A DNA stretch of 24,446 nucleotides from Helicobacter sp. (GTDB lineage: Bacteria; Campylobacterota; Campylobacteria; Campylobacterales; Helicobacteraceae), in the NCBI GenBank assembly GCA_022766795.1, contig JALEPE010000091.1, forward strand, positions 1 through 24,446, in the 5' to 3' direction. Shown here one piece after another: positions 1-7,161 of this stretch (position 1 is its first letter; each line of letters starts with the position of its first letter). A model generated the notes under the pieces. It searched no databases and had not been told where the DNA came from. It worked only from the letters and a program-made list of their open reading frames with translations. A program made the translations under genes and the position numbers.

Positions 1-119
1 TTCCTAAGCTTTTGATTCCAACTTACATTTGCAGTCTGCCAATTTACTTTAAGCGGGTCTGTGTTATGCTCTTTTGCATATTGTTGAATCGCAGAGACGA
101 TTTGCGCTGTGCGTATCGT
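1..119 (-). pseudogene. Open frame continuing past the stop of the 67-codon ORF, cut by window edge
   Basis: Directly after the TGA at 122-120 the same minus-strand frame stays open for 39 codons to the window edge, while the other two frames hit stops. The translated stretch looks protein-like, with a segment TAQIVSAIQQYAKEHNTDPL followed by a VNW and a VSW motif. The neighbouring 67-residue ORF also ends in VSW plus acidic residues. This suggests one longer gene broken by an in-frame stop, but 39 open codons can occur by chance in AT-rich DNA. No function recognised. Confidence 0.35.
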
Positions 120-323
120 TCACCCCTCCTCACTATCCCAACTCACACTAAATTCACTTAAACTACTAACATTAGCCTTTTGCGATTCTTGATTGTCTGC
201 TTGATTTTGATTGTTTTGCATAGACAAAAGCGTATCAAAGGAAACTGCGTTTCCTTGCTGTTTCTGCGTTGTTTGGTAGAGAAGAGAAGTTTCTCGCATA
301 GTGGGGTTTGTGCTAATTTGCAT
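120..323 (-). CDS. Small hypothetical protein, 67 aa, possibly the 5' part of a broken gene
   Basis: A polar, Gln/Asn/Ser-rich 67-residue ORF with no signal peptide and no membrane segment. A fairly conserved-looking core (GNAVSFDTLLSMQ) is followed by a low-complexity stretch rich in Q, N and S. The ATG is preceded by AGGG about nine bases upstream. It starts only eight bases after the stop of the 34-residue secreted-type ORF on the same strand, so the two are probably co-transcribed. The frame stays open beyond its TGA to the window edge, so it may be a truncated product rather than a complete small protein. I do not recognise the family. Confidence 0.4.
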   Translation of the reverse strand: MQISTNPTMRETSLLYQTTQKQQGNAVSFDTLLSMQNNQNQADNQESQKANVSSLSEFSVSWDSEEG

Positions 324-331
324 AGGAATCC

Positions 332-436
332 CTACTTAATATCAATACTCATTGTGGTATAATTGCTATCTGCACCCAATGCGATTCCGCAACCTAAAAC
401 ACTTGCCAATGTAAAACTTAAAAATTTTCTTGTCAT
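332..436 (-). CDS. Short exported peptide, 34 aa, signal-peptide-like
   Basis: The minus-strand ORF starts at ATG 436-434, with AAGAAG a few bases upstream as ribosome binding site, and ends at TAG 334-332. The N-terminus is a textbook signal sequence: MTRKF, then a hydrophobic stretch LSFTLASVLGCGIALGA, with likely cleavage before DSNYTTMSIDIK. That leaves a mature peptide of only about 12 residues. It may be a genuine micro-peptide, or the remnant of a longer exported protein lost downstream of the signal peptide. The next ORF begins eight bases later in another frame, suggesting a two-gene unit. No family recognised. Confidence 0.45.
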   Translation of the reverse strand: MTRKFLSFTLASVLGCGIALGADSNYTTMSIDIK

Positions 437-477
437 TTTAACTTCTTAAAATAAGAGTTGTAGAATCTTAAGTAAAA

Positions 478-529
478 ATTATGCCATTATTAAAGATTGT
501 ATTGCGAAATTATTGTATGCTACATTATA
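478..529 (-). promoter_or_regulatory. Candidate sigma-70 -10 elements for the left-edge small ORFs
   Basis: Two possible minus-strand -10 boxes lie upstream of the 34-residue ORF. A perfect TATAAT is at 529-524. An extended TGGCATAAT is at 486-478, about 40 bases before the ATG. The second has the TGn extension typical of Helicobacter and a better distance. I cannot choose between them from sequence alone. Confidence 0.3.
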
Positions 530-530
530 G

Positions 531-571
531 ATTGCCGCGAAAATTTTTCAAATTTTCTCGCAATGACGCGG
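531..571. repeat. REP-like imperfect palindrome
   Basis: ATTGC (531-535) pairs with GCAAT (560-564), and AAAATTT (540-546) pairs with AAATTTT (550-556) around a TTC loop, with a bulge and a mismatch between the two stems. An alternative outer pairing joins CCGCG (535-539) and CGCGG (567-571). On the minus strand the element begins GTCATTGCGAG and ends CGGCAATCT, a pattern resembling dispersed REP-type palindromes in many bacteria. It lies in the 218-base gene-free stretch 437-654, downstream of the phosphopantetheinyl transferase gene. There is no U-run, so it is not an obvious intrinsic terminator. Confidence 0.45.
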
Positions 572-654
572 TAGTTAGATTTTTTCGCTGTGAGATTCCA
601 TTATAGAATCGTGGAATTTCTTTGGGTTTAGGCGTTGTAAGGATTATTGTATGG

Positions 655-1170
655 TTAATACCACGCCATTGTCAGCATAAGATTCTGTTTTAAAGGTAAA
701 TGTTTGAAACAAATAAGCGTATTAGAGACCCCAAATGCTCCTTTTTGGTTTAACCCCACATTTTTGATACTATCTAATTGCAAGTCTTGAAGTTTTAAAA
801 TCGCTTCCTTTAGTGTCCAAACTTTATAGAAGTTTTCTAATGGGTTTTTTAGAATATAGTCTATTTCATACGGATTGCAACACAAATCTAAATGTGCGCT
901 AATGCTTCTTAGTTTCATCATTTCTAAATCTACACCCATTTTAATATGAGAATACAGAATCGCTGCATAACCACAACTATGGCTTTTAGACATAAAAGGA
1001 TAGACATCTTGCAAATATTTGGTGTGATGCAAAAGAGTTTTGGCAGTGATAGAATCTATTTTATGTATAGAATCCAAAGTGTTTTGTGGTGCTAGGATAC
1101 ATAAAGTGGCGATAACCTCCTTAGAATCTTCTATGCCTAAATCTTTAGCACTAAAAGTAAAGTATGTCAT
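655..1170 (-). CDS. 4'-phosphopantetheinyl transferase (Sfp-type)
   Basis: This enzyme transfers the phosphopantetheine arm of coenzyme A to the serine of carrier proteins, here presumably the two ACPs at 11046-11566. The family signature is visible: GVDLE with the metal-binding acids D81 and E83, and a second motif W118-T-L-K121-E122-A. A short SKSHSCGY segment around residues 61-68 matches the upstream substrate-binding region. At 171 residues it is somewhat short for Sfp-type enzymes (about 200-230). The frame is open further upstream, but ATG 1170 is chosen because it forms an ATGA overlap with the stop of the exporter gene, which implies translational coupling. It is the last gene of the minus arm of the pigment cluster. 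Confidence 0.85.
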   Translation of the reverse strand: MTYFTFSAKDLGIEDSKEVIATLCILAPQNTLDSIHKIDSITAKTLLHHTKYLQDVYPFMSKSHSCGYAAILYSHIKMGVDLEMMKLRSISAHLDLCCNPYEIDYILKNPLENFYKVWTLKEAILKLQDLQLDSIKNVGLNQKGAFGVSNTLICFKHLPLKQNLMLTMAWY

Positions 1171-3353
1171 TTTGCGATAAAAAGTAATGCAAAAAATGCA
1201 CATAAAAACATACATAAACTCACGCTAATGCCAAAGCTAAAAATGGCATAAGTCTGGCTAAATCCAAGAAGTGAGAATGAAATAATGCTTGTTAAATTAG
1301 CAAGTAAGATTCCAAAGAATCGTTTAAATGTTGGCACGATTGCATTGTTGGCAAAAATCACATAATCCACTCCGACACTACTAGCCAAAATGAGTCCAAA
1401 GATACTAAAGATATTTAATTCCACTCCTAGCACAAGCAGAATCGCTATGCTTAAAAGAGATGAAAAAATAATAATTGCCACCATAGGCAAGGCTCTACGG
1501 AATCCAAACAATAGCCACAAAACAATCCAAGCAAATGCAAATGCGTAGAATTTTAAAACAATCGCATTTTCTTTTGCTTCTGTGAAATACTTGCTAACCT
1601 CTGCGCTTTGCTGGATAAAATACGCATTGTTATTTTCTAAAATTGTATGGAATCGTGCATTGATAATGGGATTTTTAAAAAATAAAATACTCGTATTTTC
1701 TTGGATTAAAAAAGTATCTAAGGGGTTGCTTGGTAAATACTGTAATAAAGAGCGAATGGCGTTTAAATCTAAACTTTCTTGCTGTGTAAGAGATTGTATA
1801 GAGCGCAATAGAATCTCCTCTTTGATTCCAAATGCTTTGAAGGAGCCAATAAAGGAATCTCGGTGTTTTTGTAGGGTATCTTTAAGAATATCTTGCTCGT
1901 GAGTGCTAAGGAAAAACTTGCTAATCCCTTCATAGTCTTGGATTAAATTTTCTTTTAAAAGAGCGTGAGTAATGCTCCGCTCTGTGTCAATAAGATTATT
2001 GCTTTTGATGATGGCAAAATCACTAAAGTTTTGGTTTTGAGTGATGTTTGAGAATTGATACATTTCTTGTAATAGCGACTCTGGAATCGTAGAGTAATGT
2101 TTGATATCGTCTGTAAAATTTTGCTTAGGAAGTAAAAATACAAAGGTGCAAAGGGTAAAAACACAAAGAATTAGAATAAAGGCTTTTTGGTGGATCCTAA
2201 GTTTTTTAACCCCTGCCATTAGTGTTGAGATAAGTTTTTGTAAAATGGGTTTGGGTTGAAACGCAATGCCTTGTAATAAAAAGGGAAGCAAACAAGTTGT
2301 GATGAGAAATGCACCTATTAATCCAAAAATTGAAATCACGGCAACTTGACGTAAAAAATCCATTTCAGAAAGCAAGAAAAACCCATAACCACCGCTGGTA
2401 ATCACAAGTCCAACTAGAAAGATTTTGATAAACTTCACAATGTCTTTGGGCTGTATAGTTTGATTAGACATATCGCCTAGCCAGTGCATCGCAAAATCCA
2501 ATACTAATCCGATAAGGCTAATGCTTATAATAAGGCTAATGATATGAATTTCTCCAAAGACTAAAAACGCCATACTAATGCCGCTTAAAAAGCTATAGAA
2601 TACAATAAATAAAAGCTTCAAAATATGCCAAGAATGGAACGCAAAATACATTAAGAGTGTGATAAGAATAATGGAAATAATGCCTAGAATAATACCCTCG
2701 TGATTGCCTTGCGCTTTTGATTCACTTGCGAATACTTCACTGCCAACGGCTAAAAATATATGTTGTGTGGAATCCGCAATTTGCTTTACTCTTGCAATCT
2801 CATTTAAAAGCATAGTAGAATCGTAGTTGTCTTTTAAAACGCCATTTGCAAGGTAATATTTCACGCCATTAAAGGTGGTAAAAAGTATTTTAGATTCCAA
2901 ATCTAGTGTGAATTGATTTTGCTTTAGAAAGCTAGAATAACTACTAAGATTGAGTAAATCCTTGGAATCTAGGCGCAACAAGAAAGGGTTTAAAAACTGT
3001 TCCGCACTTTGCTGGAAAAAATGCGCGGGATTTTGCAAAATATCTGCATAAACGCTGGGATTTAAACTTGCAATTTTTAGCTGGTTTAGAATCGTAAAAT
3101 CAAAATCCCTTTGCACAAAAAGTTCTTGAAATAATGTGGGATTCATTGCGCTTAATAGTGTGGGGTCTGTGGAGAGAATTGCTAGTTTTTTTGTGATTCT
3201 TTGTTGTGCAATTTGGATTGTTTCTTGGTGTTGCAAAATGCTTTGATTGGGCGTAATAAGAGAGAAAATATCTGTTTTAATTGTGCCATTTGCAATTACA
3301 TATAGCATCAAAATTGTCGTGATGCCAAAAAACAAAACGCTAATTTTTTTCAT
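1167..3353 (-). CDS. MMPL/RND-superfamily exporter of the aryl polyene cluster
   Basis: A 728-residue inner-membrane protein with the duplicated RND layout. One N-terminal membrane helix (about 4-21) is followed by an extracytoplasmic domain and five closely spaced helices (about 220-370). The pattern repeats with a helix near 387-408, a second extracytoplasmic domain and a final helix block (about 590-728). The paired TM4-like motifs are visible: GLVLDFAMHW in the first half and SSVGVDYVIFANN in the second. Aryl polyene clusters typically carry one such MMPL-type 'predicted exporter' beside a LolA-like gene, and this one overlaps lolA by ATGA (3350-3353). The inferred role is moving the lipid-linked polyene across or out of the inner membrane. 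The substrate is inferred from context. Confidence 0.85.
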   Translation of the reverse strand: MKKISVLFFGITTILMLYVIANGTIKTDIFSLITPNQSILQHQETIQIAQQRITKKLAILSTDPTLLSAMNPTLFQELFVQRDFDFTILNQLKIASLNPSVYADILQNPAHFFQQSAEQFLNPFLLRLDSKDLLNLSSYSSFLKQNQFTLDLESKILFTTFNGVKYYLANGVLKDNYDSTMLLNEIARVKQIADSTQHIFLAVGSEVFASESKAQGNHEGIILGIISIILITLLMYFAFHSWHILKLLFIVFYSFLSGISMAFLVFGEIHIISLIISISLIGLVLDFAMHWLGDMSNQTIQPKDIVKFIKIFLVGLVITSGGYGFFLLSEMDFLRQVAVISIFGLIGAFLITTCLLPFLLQGIAFQPKPILQKLISTLMAGVKKLRIHQKAFILILCVFTLCTFVFLLPKQNFTDDIKHYSTIPESLLQEMYQFSNITQNQNFSDFAIIKSNNLIDTERSITHALLKENLIQDYEGISKFFLSTHEQDILKDTLQKHRDSFIGSFKAFGIKEEILLRSIQSLTQQESLDLNAIRSLLQYLPSNPLDTFLIQENTSILFFKNPIINARFHTILENNNAYFIQQSAEVSKYFTEAKENAIVLKFYAFAFAWIVLWLLFGFRRALPMVAIIIFSSLLSIAILLVLGVELNIFSIFGLILASSVGVDYVIFANNAIVPTFKRFFGILLANLTSIISFSLLGFSQTYAIFSFGISVSLCMFLCAFFALLFIAK

Positions 3354-3883
3354 AGAATCTCAAATTGCGTAATGGTTGTATCACCTTCTTTTTCTATCAA
3401 AATCATTTCTTTGATGAAAATTTTATCTCCACCCCCGCCACGAATGTGAATGTTTTTAAAAATCTTTCGCATTAATGTATTTTTGGGTGTTAGATAAAGA
3501 TTCCACGCATTGCTATCGCCTGTAAGCTGTAAAGTGAAATATTGTTCTAGGGATTTAAAATTGAGATGGATAATATCCAAAAATAGCTTTTTATCATAAT
3601 TTGCGTCTATTTTTACCCAAGTGTCTTCGCGCTTTTGCCAGATTCCATCTGTAGAGATTTTTAGTAGGTTATAAATGGGCGTTTTCACTTCCCAGAAAAG
3701 TTCTAAATCCAAAAGCCAAAAACTACCGCTAAAGATGATTTTTTGCTCAAATTGCTTTAAGATTTTTGTCTGTGTGAATTGTCCTTGTATATTTTCTTGT
3801 TTTAATTGCGCTAAATCCTTTAGGCTAAATTCTGAAGCAAAAGAAAGACTTAGTGCCCATAGCAATGTCAATAAAAAACGCAT
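3350..3883 (-). CDS. LolA-like outer-membrane lipoprotein carrier, cluster-specific
   Basis: A 177-residue exported protein with signal peptide MRFLLTLLWALSLSFA cleaved before SEFS. The mature part has the LolA pattern: an early helix, then GQFTQTKILKQF, GSFWLL and WEVKTP (a variant of the usual 'F.W...P' strand), and beta-rich repeats to the C-terminus. LolA proteins carry acylated cargo across the periplasm. Because this copy sits in the pigment cluster and is translationally coupled to the MMPL exporter, it probably carries the lipidated polyene or a cluster lipoprotein and is not the housekeeping LolA. First gene of the minus arm, transcribed from the divergent promoter region. Confidence 0.8.
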   Translation of the reverse strand: MRFLLTLLWALSLSFASEFSLKDLAQLKQENIQGQFTQTKILKQFEQKIIFSGSFWLLDLELFWEVKTPIYNLLKISTDGIWQKREDTWVKIDANYDKKLFLDIIHLNFKSLEQYFTLQLTGDSNAWNLYLTPKNTLMRKIFKNIHIRGGGGDKIFIKEMILIEKEGDTTITQFEIL

Positions 3884-3931
3884 TTAAAAACTCTTAAAAT
3901 TCTAGTGTAATGCTTCACGCAAAAAGTTTAG

Positions 3932-3940
3932 ATTTTATCA
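3932..3940 (-). promoter_or_regulatory. Extended -10 promoter for the lolA-exporter-PPTase arm
   Basis: On the minus strand this reads TGATAAAAT, an extended -10 (TGn plus TAAAAT) about 50 bases upstream of the LolA start. No clear -35 is visible, which is usual for Helicobacter sigma-70 promoters, where periodic A/T stretches replace it. It lies in the 131-base divergent gap 3884-4014. Confidence 0.5.
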
Positions 3941-3969
3941 AATTTTAGTTAAAACAATTTTAAAAAATA

Positions 3970-3978
3970 TGGTAAAAT
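3970..3978 (+). promoter_or_regulatory. Extended -10 promoter for the biosynthetic arm
   Basis: TGGTAAAAT is an extended -10 with A-rich sequence upstream (AAAACAATTTTAAAAAATA), placing the start of transcription near 3985 and leaving a leader of about 30 bases before ATG 4015. Its -10 lies about 35 bases from the opposing promoter's -10, so the two arms may be co-regulated or compete for polymerase. Confidence 0.55.
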
Positions 3979-4014
3979 TCCCGCCAACTTTATTAGTAGA
4001 GGATTGCAAGAACA

Positions 4015-5229
4015 ATGACACAAGTAGATGTTTTGGTAATCGGGGCTGGACCGAGTGGTTCTATCGTGAGCGCGCTATTGCACAAAGCGGGTGTGAAAGT
4101 TTTATGTGTAGAAAAGGAGAAATTCCCGCGCTTTGTCATCGGCGAGAGTTTATTGCCTAATTGTATGAATATATTGCGTGAAGCAGGACTTTTAGAAGCG
4201 GTCAAGGCGCACGGATTCCAGTTTAAAAATGGGGCGGCATTTAGCTGGGGTGAGGAATACCGCTATTTTGATTTTTGCGATAAAAGTAGCGTGGGAGATG
4301 GGACGACTTTTCAGGTACAACGTGGAGATTTTGATAAGGTGTTAATTGACGCCGTCATCAAGCAAGGCGTGCAAGTATCTTTTGAAGTCGCAGTGGAATC
4401 GGTGGCTTTTAAAGAAGATTGCGCAATCGCAACACTTTCCAATGGAGATCAAATTAAAGCAAAGTATATCGTTGATTCTAGCGGTTATGGTAGGGTTTTG
4501 CCCCGTTTGCTTGATTTAGAAACTTCTTCTTGTTTAAAACCAAGAAAGGCATATTTTACACACATACAAGATAATATCACAGAAATTCTATATGATAGAA
4601 AGAAAATCTTAATCACAACGCACCCTGATTTTAGGGCGGTTTGGTTTTGGTTAATTCCATTTTCTAATGGGCGATGTAGTATTGGTATCGTGGGTGAGGA
4701 ATCAATGGTTGCAATTCCAAATTTAAGCGATGAGGAGATTCTAAAGGCGCACGTGTATAAAGCTCCAATGTTAAAAAGATTACTGGGAAATGCGGAGTGG
4801 GATACGCCTGTTAGGACGATTAGCTCGTATTCTAAAGATGTGAAAACACTCTTTGGTGAGCGCTTTATCTTGCTGGGTAATGCAAGTGAGTTTTTGGACC
4901 CTGTGTTTAGCTCAGGTGTTACGATTGCAATGGTTTCTGCAAAACTCGCAAGTGATGCGCTAGTGAGGATTCTAAACGGAGAGAATGTGGATTTAAATAA
5001 AGAGTATGTGGAACCACTGATGATCGGGATTAATGCCTTTAGAGTGTATGTGCAAGGCTGGTATGATGGGAAATTTCAAGATGTGATTTATACAAAAAAC
5101 GAAAATCACGATGTGAAGCGACAGATTTGCTCAATTCTTGCGGGATATGCGTGGGATACAAGTAATCCTTATGTAACAAGGGCGGAAGAATCCTTAAATG
5201 TGTTGGCGAAATATTGCAAAAACTCTTAG
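4015..5229 (+). CDS. FAD-dependent halogenase/oxidoreductase family protein
   Basis: A 404-residue cytoplasmic flavoprotein. The FAD-binding GAGPSG is at residues 10-15, the dinucleotide-fold acid E33 follows, and the family box GESLLP is at 43-48. F70-K71-N-G...F76-S-W78 resembles the region carrying the catalytic lysine of flavin-dependent halogenases. W210-F-W-L-I-P215 is the WxWxIP signature of those enzymes. The later LLGNASEFLDPVFSSGV block (286-302) is the second FAD contact, with N in place of the common GDA aspartate. Aryl polyene and flexirubin-type clusters often include such proteins. The product could halogenate the aryl head or act as a hydroxylase or reductase. First gene of the plus arm; its 3' end overlaps the next ORF by 32 bases. 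Confidence 0.8.
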   Translation: MTQVDVLVIGAGPSGSIVSALLHKAGVKVLCVEKEKFPRFVIGESLLPNCMNILREAGLLEAVKAHGFQFKNGAAFSWGEEYRYFDFCDKSSVGDGTTFQVQRGDFDKVLIDAVIKQGVQVSFEVAVESVAFKEDCAIATLSNGDQIKAKYIVDSSGYGRVLPRLLDLETSSCLKPRKAYFTHIQDNITEILYDRKKILITTHPDFRAVWFWLIPFSNGRCSIGIVGEESMVAIPNLSDEEILKAHVYKAPMLKRLLGNAEWDTPVRTISSYSKDVKTLFGERFILLGNASEFLDPVFSSGVTIAMVSAKLASDALVRILNGENVDLNKEYVEPLMIGINAFRVYVQGWYDGKFQDVIYTKNENHDVKRQICSILAGYAWDTSNPYVTRAEESLNVLAKYCKNS

Positions 5230-5572
5230 TGGATGCGTGTTTGCACTATTGTTTTGTAGCTGTGTGCGATATGATGAGGTCGTATTACCCAGCTTCACAG
5301 AAGAGAAATTTCTTGTAGAAATAAATCAAGAAAAGAGCATTTTATACATCACGCACAGAGAAAGCCATTACAATTTTTCTTTATTTGATAGCTTTGGAAT
5401 TCCGCTATCTAGCAAAGCATTAGAAAATGGCAAATTAAAATCTACAAAGTTTTTGCCCCCTAATGCACTCTATGACGCAATATTTATGGAATCCTTAAGG
5501 GCATTAAAAGAGGGGCAAAAGGAATTGGTGTGGGTAAAAGATTCTAAAAAGATAAGGATTACTAGATTGTGA
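5198..5572 (+). CDS. DUF3261-type small lipoprotein of aryl polyene clusters
   Basis: A 124-residue protein whose N-terminus MCWRNIAKTLSGCVFALLFC has basic residues, then a hydrophobic stretch, ending at SC, a weak lipobox (FCS-C, atypical at -3). The remaining beta-rich sequence includes a FDSFGIPLSSK segment, which matches my memory of the DUF3261 family found in these clusters. Its start codon lies inside the end of the flavoprotein gene (32-base overlap), and it ends in a GTGA overlap with the ketosynthase gene, so translation is tightly coupled. The probable location is the inner face of the outer membrane, linking it to pigment transport. The molecular function is unknown. Confidence 0.65.
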   Translation: MCWRNIAKTLSGCVFALLFCSCVRYDEVVLPSFTEEKFLVEINQEKSILYITHRESHYNFSLFDSFGIPLSSKALENGKLKSTKFLPPNALYDAIFMESLRALKEGQKELVWVKDSKKIRITRL

Positions 5573-6714
5573 AAGTGTATATCAATGATTTTGGTGGGAT
5601 TTGCAGCGCAGGAGAGACATCAAGTGAGATTCTAAAAACGATTTGCGAAAACAAAACTTGTGTAGAAAAAATACACTGCTTAAATAAAGACTTTATGGCA
5701 GGAAAAATTAAAACTCTAAAATACCCTTTAAAAGAGGGGTTGCCAAGACACTTTCAATCCCGCACGAACTTAATCTTGTATCAAGTACTTTTGCAGATTC
5801 AAGACTCTATTCGTTGTGCCATCAAGGAGTATGGCGCAGACAGAATCGGAGTTGTCATAGGCACAACCACAACGGCAGTGGAGGAGAATTTTAAAGAAAT
5901 CCACCACATTGATTTAGAGACTTTTACTAAGCGCAATACATTAAGTAATCCTAGTGCATTTGTGGCGCATATTTTTGGATTGCAATCGCTACAATTTGGA
6001 ATCTCAAGTGCCTGTACTTCGGGTGGAAAAGCTTTAGTAAGTGCAAGGCGATTGCTAGAGAAAGGTTTATGCGATGCCGTGATTTGTGGGGGTGTAGATA
6101 GTTTAAATACGCTTACGATTTTTGGATTTGATAGTTTGGATATTTTAAGCCAAAAGCGCAGTGTGCCATTTTCTAAAAATCGTGAAGGTGTGAATTTGGG
6201 TGAGGGGGCGGCAGTATTTTTGATGACAAAAAAGAAATCGCTAATAGAGTTTAAGGGTTTTGGGGGTAATAATGACGCATTTCATATCACGAAGCCAAAC
6301 TCGTCTTGCGAAGCGCAAAGCGTGATGATTCAACAGGCTATGCAAATGGCAAATGTGAAATCCATAGACTATGTGAATTTGCATGGAACAGGCACATTAG
6401 CTAATGATAGTATGGAATCCGAACTTATCCACACAATGTTAAAAGATGTCCCTTGCAGTAGTACAAAGGGCGTAATGGGACATACGCTAGGGGCTGCGGG
6501 TGCGCTAGAAGCAATGGTTTGTTTGGAGTTATTGAGGCAAAGTCAGCAAGATAATGTGACTCTGCCTTTGCATTGCTTTGATAGCGCAGTGGATGCAAAT
6601 TTACCCATAATCAACCTAATTACTAATATCCAAAAAACTCGGGTAAAAAACACTCTGTCTTTATCCTTTGCGTTTGGGGGCGATAATTGTGCCTTGATTT
6701 TTGGAGTATCATAA
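5569..6714 (+). CDS. apeO: Beta-ketoacyl synthase, elongating KS (ApeO-like)
   Basis: A 381-residue condensing enzyme of the FabF type with a complete triad: C149 in SSACTSGG, H272 in NLHGTGTLAND and H305 in GVMGHTLGAAG. In aryl polyene synthesis the ApeO ketosynthase pairs with the cysteine-less chain-length factor ApeC to extend the aryl primer with malonyl units. The KS-DH-KR-KS order seen here (5569-9080) matches the apeO-P-Q-R block, so the outer position is assigned apeO. It starts with GTG overlapping the TGA of the lipoprotein gene. Assignment as O rather than R rests on gene order, since both ketosynthases look catalytically competent. Confidence 0.8.
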   Translation: MKVYINDFGGICSAGETSSEILKTICENKTCVEKIHCLNKDFMAGKIKTLKYPLKEGLPRHFQSRTNLILYQVLLQIQDSIRCAIKEYGADRIGVVIGTTTTAVEENFKEIHHIDLETFTKRNTLSNPSAFVAHIFGLQSLQFGISSACTSGGKALVSARRLLEKGLCDAVICGGVDSLNTLTIFGFDSLDILSQKRSVPFSKNREGVNLGEGAAVFLMTKKKSLIEFKGFGGNNDAFHITKPNSSCEAQSVMIQQAMQMANVKSIDYVNLHGTGTLANDSMESELIHTMLKDVPCSSTKGVMGHTLGAAGALEAMVCLELLRQSQQDNVTLPLHCFDSAVDANLPIINLITNIQKTRVKNTLSLSFAFGGDNCALIFGVS

Positions 6715-7152
6715 ATGAGAAGAATTGAGAATCTGATTCCTCATAGCGGAGTAATGGTTTTGGTTGATGAGGTTGTGGAAGTAACAGAGGAGTTTATTTG
6801 CGTGAAATCTACTATTACGGAGGAGAATGTATTTTTGGAGGATGGTGTTTTCCCGACATTTAAGACGCTAGAAATGATGGCGCAGAGTTTGGCGGTATTT
6901 CGTAGCTATATGGATAGTCAAAAGGGTAGCAAACTTGGATTTTTACTTGGGGCTAGGAAGTTTGAGATTTTTAAGCCTTATGTGCAGATTGGGGATTCCC
7001 TATTGATTAAAAGCAAAATATCTATGCAAGATAGCAGCGGACTTGGCGTGTATGATAGCCAAGTGTATTTGGGTGGAGAGATGATTGCACAAGCAAGCAT
7101 TAGTGTGCTAAATCCTGATGATACTTTTTTGGAAAAAATGTTGGAATCTTAA
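6715..7152 (+). CDS. apeP: Hotdog 3-hydroxyacyl-ACP dehydratase (ApeP-like)
   Basis: A 145-residue hotdog protein beginning MRRIENLIPH, with H10 in the IPHSG box and an acidic partner E53 in PTFKTLEMMAQS. Both features are typical of the ApeP-type dehydratase. In the known pathway ApeP works with a second hotdog subunit, ApeI, to remove water and create each trans double bond. Here the ApeI-like domain is fused to the ligase at 12089-13705. The ATG follows the ketosynthase stop with no gap, so translation is coupled. Alternative reading: a thioesterase-type hotdog, less likely in this context. Confidence 0.8.
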   Translation: MRRIENLIPHSGVMVLVDEVVEVTEEFICVKSTITEENVFLEDGVFPTFKTLEMMAQSLAVFRSYMDSQKGSKLGFLLGARKFEIFKPYVQIGDSLLIKSKISMQDSSGLGVYDSQVYLGGEMIAQASISVLNPDDTFLEKMLES

Positions 7153-7161
7153 AGAGGGAAT

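Noticed and set aside
591..624. Inverted repeat ATTCCA...TGGAAT as intrinsic terminator
   Set aside because: The stem is interrupted and there is no U-run on the minus strand, where it would be needed. GGAAT/ATTCC words are frequent in this genome and pair by chance.
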